From: Cristatella mucedo
Taxonomy: Eukaryota; Bryozoa; Phylactolaemata; Cristatellidae
Length of the DNA stretch: 64,000 nucleotides
Assembly (NCBI GenBank): GCA_009760855.2
Contig: WPIO01000126.1
Coordinates: forward strand, 250,001-314,000
Direction: 5' to 3'
In this document: one piece after another, positions 9,430-20,226 of the stretch
Position numbering within the stretch: position 1 is the first letter of the stretch
Layout of the letters: every line of letters starts with the position of its first letter
The notes under the pieces: generated by a model
Told to the model about the DNA's origin: nothing
The model's database searches: none
Seen by the model: only the letters and a program-made list of their open reading frames with translations
Program-made: the position numbers and the translations under genes

Positions 9430-12400
9430 TGTGAATTTCTGTAACATACTGGTCATCAGGCCTGCAATAACTCCCGCGGCCCATCTTAAAACGCGTGTCT
9501 GTGGAATCATTGCTCAATGTGCAATAAATAACTGATAATAAATTACCTAATTACTCAAAAGTGCCTCAACCTGCTTGCCTTGACCGAGACCTTGTTTGGA
9601 TCGGCTAACTATGTGACCATAGACGACGAAACTCCGGCAGGCTTCTCTTTCTTTCATAAACATAGATCAGTCAAAACTGGTGATGTAGTCGCGATTATCG
9701 CATACTCATCCTTCAATTTTAAACCGTTTGCAGTCACTAGAAGCAGTCTTTCGAATCTCTTATTTTGAGCTCATCCGACAACATGCTGCCAATGGTGTAA
9801 GTATTGCATCGCTCGCCATGTACCGATTCATTATATATCTCCGATTTTTCTTACCTGTATGGGATAAATAGATCTTTCCTCGTTCTGGGTAATTTTAGCA
9901 TTTATTTTGATAACTTACCTGATGCGTTCAGCACCGAACATGCACTGACTGACTCATTTTTCTCTTGTGGCCCATGTACATCACACTAATCACATCAAAA
10001 CTTATAAACTCGACCAAATTTTTCATACAACTGTATGTTATCTATTATTACCAAATTTTGCTTATCTGACCACATGCAGACATCATTCAGTCTACAGTGT
10101 GTGCCCTCCTCTGCAGTCAAAGTCACGTGTGAATGGCGAAACCTTAAGACCCTTGACATTGATGCTGTCCACGCGAGAATCTCCTCTTCGCCCCTGCTGC
10201 CCAATCCTCCTTCCGACCTGTCACCGTTGGTATAATGCTACAATACGACACTAGCATACACGCTTGAAGAGTTTTTCGCCTCTGATTAAGCGCACTGTTC
10301 GCCCTTTCCCAGATGGCCTACGGTTTACCGCAAACCCTAAACTAGCTAGATCTACAATGCGCAAGCTTGAAAAAGTATACAAAATATCACGACTGACTTT
10401 TCATCGACCGGCATTCGAGGACTACTGTAGATTGTGCCAATTGAGCCTAGCCAGATTCTAGTCTAGCCGTTATAAGAACACTATTGATTCACAGATGCTC
10501 AATCCAAAAATGCTTATATCTACCATCAACCGTCTCCTGAACCGCTCCCACGTTACCTCCATACTTATTGATCAGTATGTTGATCTTGCTGATTACTTCT
10601 CTAGCTTCGTTGTCAACAAGATACACAATGTCAGAGAGTTTATCCGTAGAGTGACAGCAACCCCTCTGAATACCTGTCCCTCAATTCCATGCAGAACCTC
10701 AATTTCTAAATTCAAGGAAGTCACGAGTGACCTCGTCCTGAAGCATATATTCTAATCAAAGAAGACAACTTGTCCTTTGCACCACATTCAAACTGTCCTG
10801 CCTCTACTAGGAATTGATCTGCTGCTGACACGCATGATTATTATTTAATACATTTTATTAGTCTCAGGTCATGTCCGAGCACCTTTCAAAAACGCCGTAG
10901 TCAGGCCACTACTCAAGAAAGCAACACGAGACTACGAGAACTTGAGCAACATCCGCCCAGTCTCCGTTCTACCATTCCTAATATCACACTGAAAAGACTC
11001 GTGAGCAGACCAGATGAACTTACATATTGAAAATTCCCACCTAGCCAGTCAGTTTCAGTATTGGTTTCAGAGGTAATTACTTCAGAGTCTGTATTGCTTC
11101 GGGTGTGTACCGGCTTTCTTAGGAATGCAGATTTAGGTCGAGTCCCTGTGCTTTTTTTGCTCGATCTTTCGGCAGCTTTTGATACTATCAATCACCAAGT
11201 CCTTCTCGAGTGCATCTCATCTTGCCTGGACATCACTGGTACGGTACCACAATGGTTCAGGTCCTATCTCAGAGGAAGACTCCAGAGCATTTATGTGAAC
11301 GGACCAGTATCGTCCGAGGAATGGCTGAAGTACGGTGTACCTCTGGGCTCTGTGCTTGGTCCGGTTCTTTTCACGATTTATACTCTACCTCTTGCATCTG
11401 TGATTGCCAGGCACCATCTAGGCTTTCACTTCTATGCAGATGACACTCAATTGTAATTAATTCGATTAATCCCAGCCCTCCAGCCGATTGAATTATCTCC
11501 ACTCCCTTGATGCGTGTATTGGCGACATCAGCACATGGAGGGCAGCAAACATTCTAAAATTGAATGACGAGAAAACTAACTTAGTAGTTGTGGGCAAACC
11601 AAGTGTGATTCAGAATTGGAGAAAATAATGCTCAAAATGTCTATGCCAGCATATCTCCTATTGATTATACACGAAATCAAAGTGTCTTGCTTCAAAATAA
11701 CTTTTCATTTTACGATTACATCAACTCCACGGTCAAGTCTACTAGTCTGCTCGCTAAGTCAAGACTACTTTCAGCTACACAACACTCGGGGTTTCTTAGG
11801 GAATGATACTACATCTAAATTGGCCCAGCAATTGCAAAAACCCTTCTCGACTTTTATAATTCACTGCTTGCTGGTCTACCGGCCTGTGCAATGAGACGCT
11901 TACAGTTGATGCAAAACTTTGTAGCTCAGCTTGTCTGTCTTGAGCGTCACAGTTGCCACACCATACCACTTCTCGCCGACATGCACCAGATTTCAATCAA
12001 ACAGCACTTCGACTTCAAGGTTTTGTCATTCACTTTTGGGTCCCTTCATTCTTTGGCCCCTTACTACCTATCAGATGTATGCCCCACTAGGCTAAGCATC
12101 GCATCACTGGATCTTCTGATTCAAATCATTTCGCTACATCTCGTACAAAACGCCAATCCTTTGGTGACAGTACATTTAGTTCGCATGCTCCCAGAGCCTG
12201 GACTCACTTCCGACCGGCGTAACGACATCCCCCGACTTGATGAAATTTAAAAAGGAGCTAAAAAACTGAAACATCTATTCCTCACAGCATTTATTGGGTC
12301 CACGTGATTCGTCCTTTGTTTGTTTATCCGTGCTGACATTCTGCATCCTGCCACTAAGCATACCTGCAGGCTGACCCTGTGCATGTCAGTTCCAACCATA

Positions 12401-12530
12401 TTACGCTTATTGACATCGAGCATGCTACCACTAACCATTCAATCGTGCTTCCATTACAGCACACGTAAAGTGCATTTAAAAAAAGTTCTCCGATGGCGTT
12501 GAACAAAATTACTTTTATTACTATACGTAT
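9430..12530 (+). mobile_element. LINE-A, near full-length ORF2 copy, heavily mutated
   Basis: In order on the plus strand: the start of an APE-type endonuclease (9,430-9,760; degraded RVCGIIAQCAINN, then GDVVAIIAYSSFNFKPFAV), the rest of the endonuclease (to 10,260), a linker, then reverse transcriptase from about 10,910 with LDLSAAFDTINHQVLLE, GVPLGSVLGPVLFTIYTLPL and the catalytic FYADDTQL at about 11,430-11,455, followed by the C-terminal region (11,850-12,250) and 3' UTR. The tail hairpin is degenerate (about 12,467-12,515). Multiple stops and frameshifts make it dead. The motif set fits the L2 clade. It interrupts the Polinton between 7,870 and 12,540. Confidence 0.8.
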
Positions 12531-12880
12531 TCCATTCTTAGCCATAAATTGTGGAGATATTTATAATGAGCTAGGTACTTGTAGTCTAGTATGAAATCAC
12601 ACATTAGCTTTGATGTCATCGCATTCCCTCGTTTAAAAGCATTTTAATTGTATAATCAGAGTACTCATCTTCAGAAACTACCCCACTAACAGAGCAAATT
12701 GAATAATCTTGGGTAAATCGTACAATGAGTGTGAATAAACTAGAGCAACTTACATAAATATTCACTGTTGTGAATCAGTATTTATGAGGTAAACTAATAA
12801 ATTTTTCTAGAGTCCAATTTTATACTAGATCTTCTGTAACATTATCAATTGGCAAGTATCATTTTATAAATATTACCTTT

Positions 12881-14800
12881 TTAAGCTACAGGCATCCCAA
12901 TAAATTGTGTTAGTGTTTGTTTACTTGCATTGTGGTGAGGAACATTAGGGTAATTAGCCCTATAATATTTCCTGCTAGGCTGAAATACACCACTCCTTAT
13001 AGACCTTCTGAAACCGTGGTAGACACTCATATCACCTTCATTATCAAACAACCCCAATCCTAATACTAGTGAGATACAAATAACAAGACCATTCAGAGCG
13101 TGTAAACAGTTAAATAATTCGAAAGATCTAACAAAACAACTCACATAAACTCTTTCTAAATATCTTGAAATCATCAGCAATTTGATTAACCTCTGATAAT
13201 TAAAAAATTCGTGGTAATCACCGAGGTTTTTATGCACAAACTTACTCACGATACTATCAGCAAATTCATAATCACTAAGTTGTACATCCTCGTTGAAGAC
13301 CTCGATGCTTTTATAGGAAGCAGACTAGTATCATCAAACTTATCCAATGAGTCAATTTATTCATATAGATATACACTCTTCCTAACTAACAAGCGTAACA
13401 CATCATTGCAATTCATCTCAAGGTACTCAGAGAAAAGTTTCTTAATACAAAAGTTTGATGGATTGCTAGACAATGAACTAATAATGCCATCCAAACTATC
13501 ATTTATAAAATTCGCTGTGTATTTAAACTCAATATCATTTACAGAAGGCATCATATATTTATCCATAGAATTAGCAATCGGGTTATGTCAGAATCTCGAA
13601 GCCAGATTATGTCTGTACAGCCATATATCAATCATATCCACAAAATTCACAACAGAAAACTGCTAAATTTCACAGCGTAGGGTATATCCTAGTAAGTGAT
13701 TTTAATCTCTTACGTGCAGCTCCTCTAAACATTCTAGTAAAATGGCGATGATCCCTCCCTTTCCCAGCAGGGCTGCTGAAAGACTTCTTCTACATTCATT
13801 AATTACAATAAGTCACAAAAGCGTAATCGTCTACTTTGGTCATATTCAACTTGGTCAACATCATGCTACTCAAAATATTTTAGCATTGTCTACCAAATTA
13901 ATCAACTCATCATAGAACAATGAAACACAATTACTCGATCTAGAAAGACAACTAAGAACAAATGTATAATTCCAGTCTATCTCAAGAAAAGATGCTCCAA
14001 GAGGCAAATGCAAAGTATCAGTAATATTACAATTACAATTAAAGTGTTACAATTTCCAGTATTAGATCTACTTTGACAAACACCTACAATAAGGCTACAT
14101 AACCATCATAAAAAACTGTGCACGTGTTTACAAAAATAATCTTGAAATCAGCGTGAAAGCGTGACAGGCAAATAAAGATACGATAAACCTAGAAAAATAA
14201 TAATAATAATAATAATAATGAACTTGATAAAGCAATCCCTAAATATAAGCTGTGCTTCATCATGATTTTCAGTTATACTATGCTTTTTATCCGTAGTAGA
14301 ATGCCCATTAGACCTTCACAATTTATTGAGTACCTATCTCATAACTCCTTATAAAAATATCTATCTAGGTATCTATAACAATAAAGTAGCAAACCTTCTG
14401 ACTTTAGGGCACGGCGTAATGACTTAAAATAAGTTATCAGAGTATACTGTTCAATTTCCGTTTTACTAATCAACAATAAATTAATATGTCTATCACTAAC
14501 CTCTTTTTTAAATTAGTAGACTTCTGTAGTGATGCTCTTTGCTTCTCGTGTTATTTAAAAACATGTATGCTAACATGCAGTATTTTAAATAATAAATTAG
14601 TATCTATCAACTTGAGTGTTCATTTAAGTAAAAGAATATTTTCCATAACATTAAGACGAGATGTGTTCAAATTGTGGTGCACACCATTAATAGAGTGCGG
14701 ATGATTGTTAACTGGATGTAAAAACCTTAGTATGGAACATAGTGCATAATAATCGTCACTAGTTAGGGTATTGATACACCACTTCTTTTTCCATATAGAC
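12881..14800 (-). pseudogene. Protein-primed family B DNA polymerase (pPolB) of the Polinton, broken and truncated
   Basis: Minus-strand reading with frameshifts shows, N to C: an N-terminal segment with SILRFLHPVNNHP (about 14,760-14,690), a stretch with GRDHRHFTRMFRGAA (about 13,775-13,735), the exonuclease region in frame 13,566-13,357, then frame 13,249-12,881 with HKNLGDYHEF and RSIRSGVFQPSRKYYRANYP. These are hallmark segments of the exonuclease half and the start of the palm of Polinton/Maverick protein-primed polymerases. The copy ends before the polymerase catalytic motifs at 12,881, next to LINE-A. Another open stretch at 15,234-15,052 may be upstream coding. It is clearly non-functional. 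Confidence 0.8.
14195..14242 (-). mobile_element. Minimal LINE-A 3' tail inserted in the polymerase pseudogene
   Basis: An (AAT)n tract followed by gaacttgataaagc matches the first bases of the reversed LINE-A 3' end, after which sequence returns to the polymerase region. This looks like an extremely 5'-truncated LINE insertion of only a few dozen bases. Confidence 0.5.
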
Positions 14801-15519
14801 TTGGGGGTGAAATATTATTAGATTAGAACCACTTCTTCCTTGAATAAAATAACTTCCAAGTACGAAGCTAAATAACTTTATTCCATTTATGATCCATTCA
14901 GAACCAACTGCTCTATCAACAGTTTCATTGATGGCACCTTATTATAGTTTATGTCGTTTGATTGTTACTTAATCATAATTATGCCTAGAAGCAACAATTA
15001 ATGAAGAAGTAGGAACACACTTCTCGTCACCACAATCTGTTGATGGATATCTCATAAGTAAATTATTAGAAGTACGTCAAAAAACGAATAAAACATTCTA
15101 AGTAAATTAGACAACTCAATTGAATACGCAATAGCAATTTCACTCAAGAATGTGTCTATTTTAGAAGCACAAATAATTTTACGCCGTATTAATTCATAAC
15201 AATTCACTTTTCCGCTAGCTCCATTATTAACCAACTTAAACTCAAAACGCTTATTTCTAGTTAATCAAAGCGGAACATTATCACCGATATTCATAGTTTG
15301 TCATACTTCGGAAGCCAAAGAGTTACCCATCCTGGAAAGGGTTGCCATTACAATAACGATAAAAAACTCTTTTAATTAAAATGAATTGAAAAATGCATAG
15401 TAAATAAAAGTAGTGTGGCATATGAATGCCCCTGCTAGAGTGGTTTATTTTTGAAAGCCTGATGGCGCATGCCCGGTGGTTGGAAAAAATAAATTGCTCG
15501 AGGAGGGGTATTTATATGC

Positions 15520-15945
15520 AATATCCCTGTCCTCCTGGTTTCATCACTGCCTTGGGTTGCCTGTCCGGTCAGACTGCGGTAAAGGCGGCATGGGCATGTT
15601 ACCAGAAACTCTCCTTCTAAATGGCTGACTTTGTAAGTGGCTCTGACTTGGTAGCCCATTCCCTGCATTCCTGATCGTGGAGACTCTCACGATTATTTAC
15701 CTCGTGCACTTTGTTTGACCCTGCACGAGCTTTCCACTCGTCATTCGCCACGACTCCCTGCTCGCCAGCTCACTGCTTAGGTGTAGTATGCAGACGGTAA
15801 CGGGATAAATAATTTGAGGTATACAATGATGAGCAAAATCTCACATCGACCGCAGCGAGGGTTAGGACGATTAAGAGATTCGTATAAGTGCAGCAGTGCT
15901 AATATCAGTGCCAGCGTCCATTGCATACCCCTCAGATAATAATCG
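15520..15945 (+). repeat. Dispersed repeat D, diverged copy
   Basis: This stretch (from catcactgccttgggttgcc to ccctcagat) matches 20,905-21,300 and 23,505-23,898, where the same sequence forms the last 400 bp of each 2.6-kb tandem unit. It is visibly more diverged than those two are from each other, so D existed as a dispersed element before the tandem amplification. It has no recognisable coding capacity. A LINE-A 3' tail abuts its right end. Confidence 0.7.
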
Positions 15946-16700
15946 TAATAATAATAACACACTTGATAAAGCGCCTAAGAGAGCTCAATCTCTTTCTAGG
16001 CGCTTAATATTACGGCTAGGGGTGACATGCATAGGGTCAGCACGCAAGTATGGTTAGTGGCAGCATGCATAGCATCAGCACGCATAAACACATAAAGGAC
16101 GAATCACAGAGACCCACTAAATGCTGTCATAAATATGTGCGTTTTTAATTTCTTTTTAAATTTTTTCAAGTTAGGGAATGTCGTGACGCAAGTTGGGGTG
16201 AGTGCCAGGCTTTGGGAACATACGAACTAAAGCACGGTCTCTAAAAGATTTGAGGTTTGTTTGAAGCATAGGCAAACAGTTAGATTCCGAAAAGCTAGTG
16301 GTACGATGCTTAGCCTGGTGGGGCAGTAGATCTTATAGGTAGGCTGGAGCCAAAGCATAAAGGGACCTCAAAGTGAGCGACAAAACATTGAAGTCGATGC
16401 GTTGCTTGACTGGAAGCCAGTGCAGGTCGGCGAGAAGTGGTGTGATGTGGCAACTGCGACGCTCACGACAGAGAAGCCTGGCTGCAGAGTTTTGCACCAG
16501 CTGTACGCGTCTGATTGCATAGGTCGGTAGACCAGCAAGCAGTGAGTTACAGTAGTCAAGACGGGATGTCACAAATGCATGGATCAAATTAGAAGTGGTA
16601 TCCCTGTCTAAACAAACCCGAATTTAAGCAATGTTACGTCGCTGAAAGTAGGCAGACTTGATTGTGGAGCTGATAAGGTTGTATAACGAAAGGTCACTTT
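15946..16700 (-). mobile_element. LINE-A minus-strand copy, 3' portion (left half of a split element)
   Basis: It starts with the reversed (AAT)n tail and hairpin (cacttgataaagcgcc ... aggcgctt), continues through the 3' UTR and the C-terminal ORF (frame 16,587-16,333, with SRLDYCNSLLAGLP, then ITPLLADLHWLPVKQRIDF). The sequence stops at about 16,700 and resumes in register at 18,304, because a plus-strand LINE-A was inserted in between. Confidence 0.8.
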
Positions 16701-18303
16701 GGAGACCAAGAGTACTTGAGCAACTACCGCCCAGTTTCCCTTCTACCATTCCTATCAAAGGCACTGGAACGAGTCGTGGCACATCAGCTAAACGCATATA
16801 CTGAAAATTCAAACCTTGGTAGTAAGTTCCAGTCTGTTTTTAGAGCTGATCACTATACAGAGTCAGCATTGCTTCGGGTGTACAACGACCAGCTTAGGAA
16901 TGCAGACGTAGGTAGAGTATCTCTGCTTGTTTTGCTCGATCTTTCGGCAGCTTTTGATATTACCGGTCACCAATTTTTTCTTGAGCACCTCTCATCTCTC
17001 CTGGGCATCGCTGGCATTACATTACAATCGTCCAGGTCCTATCTCAGTAAAAGACTTCAAAGTATTGACGTGAATGGACAACGATTATCAGTGGAACCTT
17101 TGAAATATGGGGTACGTCAGGGCTCCGTACTTTGTCCTGTTCTTTCACGGTTTATACTCTTCCTCTTGCCGATGTGATTGTCAAGCACAATCTAGGCTTT
17201 CACTTCTACGCGGATGACAGTCAATAGTACCTTCGCTTTGATCGCTTCCAGCCCTACAGCACGCCAAGTTCTCTCAACTCCCTTGCTGCATGTATTGATG
17301 ACATCCGCACATGGATGGCAGCATATTTTCTTAAATCGAATAATGATAAAACCAACTTCCTAGTTATGGTCAAACCAAGTGTGGCGTAATTTAAAAATTT
17401 GAAAGGCTAATGCTCAAAATTTGCTCTGACAGCATATCTCCTGTTGAATCTGCACAAAATCGAGGTGTCGTGTTATAAAGTGACATTTCGTTAGACGACC
17501 AAATCAGCTCCACTATCAAATCTGTCTACTTTCAGCTACATAACACTACTAAAATTCGGACTTGTTTAGATAGGAATACCACTTTTAAGTTGATCCATGC
17601 ATTTGTAACATCCCGTCTTGACTTCTGCAACTCACGTTTTGCTGGTCTACCGGCTTGTGCAAGCACACGCTTACAGCTGGTACAAAACTCTGCAGCTAGG
17701 CTTGTCTGCCGCGAGCTTCGCAGTTGGCACATCACACCACTTCTCGCCCATCTGCACTGGCTACCGGTCAAGCAACGCATCAACTTTAAGGCTTTGTCAC
17801 TCACTTTTAGGTCCCTTCATTCTTTGGCTCCAGCCTAACTATTGAATCTACTCTCCCATCAAGCTAAGCATCGTACCACTAGCTTTTCGTAAATTAACTG
17901 TTTACCTCTACCTCGTACAAACCTCAAATCCTTTGGAGACCGCGCATTTCGTTTGTATGCTCCGAAAGCCTGAAACTCACTCCCGACTCGCGTCACAATG
18001 TCCCCTTACATGACCACATCTAAATAGAAGTTAAAAACGCACCTATTTATCACAGCATTTAGTGGATCTCTACGATTCGTCCTTTGTGTGCTTATGCGTG
18101 TTGACACTATGCATACAGCCACTAACTATACTTGCACGCTGATCCTGTGCATGTCACCCCTAACCATGTTATTCTTGTTGTTAATCGAGCATGCTACCAC
18201 TAACCATCCGATCGTGTTTCATTTGCAGAAAATGTAATGTGCCTAAAAAGAGATTGAGCTCTCTAAGGACGCTTTATCAGGTGTGTTATTACTTTTATGA
18301 TTA
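16701..18303 (+). mobile_element. LINE-A plus-strand copy nested in a minus-strand LINE-A
   Basis: It begins inside the reverse transcriptase with NYRPVSLLPFLSKALERVV (frame 16,716-17,177), continues through LLVLLDLSAAFD and GVRQGSVLCPVL, the C-terminal part (17,590-17,845, ITPLLAHLHWLPVKQR) and a 3' UTR with a decayed hairpin and TTATT tail near 18,232-18,303. It is 5'-truncated and carries frameshifts, including loss of register around the YADD region (about 17,206). The flanking minus-strand element is continuous across it. Confidence 0.8.
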
Positions 18304-18698
18304 TTAACATGACACATAGATTTCGTGCAGATTCAACAGGAGATATGCTAGCAGAGCCAAATTTTAGCGTTAGCCTTTCTAATTTCTGAATCATGCTTGG
18401 TTAGTCCATAACTAGTACGTTAGTTTTATTAGCATTCAATTTCGGAAAACTTGCTGCCCTCCATGTGCGGATGTCATCAATACATTGTGCGAGGGAGTTG
18501 AGAGAACTCGACGTGTTGAAGGGCTGGGAGGGATCAAAGCAAATGTACAATTGAGTGTCATCCGCATAAAAGTGAAAGCCTAGATTTGTGCTTGGCAATC
18601 ACGTCGGCAAGAGGAATAGTGTAAAAGGTGAACAGATCAGGACCAACCAAGCACGAAGCCCTGAGCTACGCCATATTTCAGAGGTTCTTCGAATGACC
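18304..18698 (-). mobile_element. LINE-A minus-strand copy, RT portion (right half of the split element)
   Basis: Resumes exactly where the copy at 15,946-16,700 stops in the LINE consensus (GGTCACTTTGGA | ACATGACAC). The frame 18,598-18,401 contains LGFHFYADDTQLYICF, the reverse transcriptase active-site motif. The element is cut off at 18,698, where the 2.6-kb tandem array begins, and I could not find its continuation on the far side of the array. Confidence 0.8.
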
Positions 18699-18907
18699 AG
18701 ATCTGTGATTTCAGCGAACGGACAAACGGGGCGTTGGCTGAACCTGCGTGTTCCTTGGTAATTGCTTAGAGCTTCGCGCCTAAGCATCATTGCAATCAAA
18801 TGTGGACTCAGATTCGATGGCGAAAGCCAAGATCGAGCCTAACAGGCGACCTCACCTTTACGGCGAACGTCACACACCCGCGGGGGCGACTTTTCTTGCA
18901 ACGAATT

Positions 18908-18975
18908 GTAAAGCGACTGGATTGAGACAAAGTTCTCTTTTGGGCGCTATGCAAACGACATATTAATATTATTAT
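18908..18975 (+). repeat. LINE/SINE-type 3' hairpin tail inside tandem unit 1
   Basis: The sequence gtaaagcgactggattgaga...gggcgctatgcaaacgacat followed by TTAATATTATTATT matches the hairpin-plus-trinucleotide 3' end of LINE-A/SINE-A in slightly decayed form. The same element occurs at 21,508-21,575 and 24,106-24,173 in units 2 and 3. It shows that an old retroelement end was captured in the unit before amplification. Confidence 0.6.
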
Positions 18976-19032
18976 TCTCGTTTACCTGTTGGTCCAGCCT
19001 GTCGTAGGAAGGGCGCCCACCTGGCTGGTAGA

Positions 19033-19067
19033 GCCGCTCACGCCCCCTCGGAAGGGGCGTGAGCGGC
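19033..19067. repeat. Perfect 14-bp inverted repeat (unit 1)
   Basis: GCCGCTCACGCCCC (19,033-19,046) and its exact reverse complement (19,054-19,067) are separated by 7 bp (ctcggaa). It would form a very stable GC-rich hairpin. Conserved at the same place in the other two units. Confidence 0.9.
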
Positions 19068-19962
19068 GCCGCGCATCTTCTTTAGGGCTGTGCATTGCCC
19101 CTTTGGCGGAACTGCACTTTGCCCGTTCGGTGTTTTGTAACGCGGGCCGATACCAGCTGACCTCCCCTATTCACTCTCGTACGGGTGCAAGCTACGAGCC
19201 AAGTGTAGCGTCAAAGATTTCATGCAAGCAAGAAGCTGAGACCTGCTTTGCAAGTTGAACTCTGGCATGGTGCTGCGACACAAGCAATCGGCAGCACTGT
19301 TTGAAGAGGCCAACTGAACTTCTCTGCGAAATCGTGAAAGTTCAATCGACTCATTTAGCAGCTTTCGTAACGCACCTGTTTATAGTTTGCTGACAAGGGT
19401 TCGTCCGACTCCATTGCCGAACTGGGCAGCTATTAAAAGAGCATTTCTAAACCAGAGCTGTCTCCGATCGAAGGGCACTGTGGCGTGCTATTGAATTACA
19501 AAGTCATTAGATTAACCAGTAACTAGATTTGTGGTGAATCGAAGCATGCGAAGTGGCAGCAAATGGGAGCAAAGGGCAGCAGCAGGGCTTCAGTTAGGCT
19601 CCTGCTGGCTGCGAAAGCAGGGTAACTCACTCGACTAGCAAGCTGCATTGCTAACGAATCCGTCCACGAGTGACCTGTGGAACCGTTTGAGTGTCTTTTA
19701 CGAAACCACGCAAACAATCAAGCGCAGAAGCAAGCTGCTGCGGCATCGATGCATCTATTCCTGCAAGCTTCGCCAAGCACGGAGCTAACACTAGCTCTGC
19801 TGAACAACTTGCAACCGTGGCCGGTGAAAGTAAGAATGAAATACGCACTGTGCATGCATACGCAGAAGGAATAGATTTTGCATTACCGACTACGTAAAAA
19901 TAACTGTAGGCTTTAATGAGCGTAAGGCTGCTATAGAAAAACCTATATGACCACGGCACGTC

Positions 19963-20226
19963 ATGTCAGAGCGTCTCCTTCTGCAAATTCAAAATGAACA
20001 GAAAGAAAGTGAATTAGTTCAATTAGGAGAGTTGAATTCGACGTATCAATTTTTATTGTGGAAGATGGGACTACTAGCAATCATCAATCTATTTTTGATT
20101 GTCCAAGTTGAATGGTATGTTCTTTTTCCTTCCATGACCGAAAGAAAACAGCAATTTGAAGCAGTTATTCAGAGTACGCACTTCACGTCTGATTATTTGC
20201 TCTGTCAGCTGTCTACGATGCAATAA
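19963..20226 (+). CDS. 87-aa ORF with one predicted membrane segment (unit 1)
   Basis: An uninterrupted ORF beginning MSERLLLQIQNEQKESELVQ, a charged probably helical N-terminus, followed by a hydrophobic segment of about 20 residues (roughly residues 31-50, FLLWKMGLLAIINLFLIVQV) and a polar C-terminal tail ending DYLLCQLSTMQ. No family is recognised. It persists in all three tandem units with few changes, but that mainly reflects recent duplication and is not evidence of selection. It could also be an exon: GT and AG dinucleotides flank it but no convincing splice pattern was found. Confidence 0.3.
   Translation: MSERLLLQIQNEQKESELVQLGELNSTYQFLLWKMGLLAIINLFLIVQVEWYVLFPSMTERKQQFEAVIQSTHFTSDYLLCQLSTMQ

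Larger units (their letters stand above)
1..15420. mobile_element. Decayed Polinton/Maverick-type element, fragmented by later insertions
   Basis: The AT-rich blocks 1-5,284, about 5,827-7,870, 8,004-8,090 and 12,540-15,420 share base composition and carry remnants of proteins that occur together in Polintons/Mavericks and related adintovirus-like elements: a protein-primed DNA polymerase B, an adenain-like cysteine protease and a probable double-jelly-roll capsid fragment. The intervening blocks are LINE, SINE and GC-rich insertions. Every large ORF is broken by stops and frameshifts, so the element is dead. No terminal inverted repeats were found. The left end lies outside the window and the right end is inferred only from the change of composition near 15,420. 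Treating all blocks as one element is inference. Confidence 0.6.
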
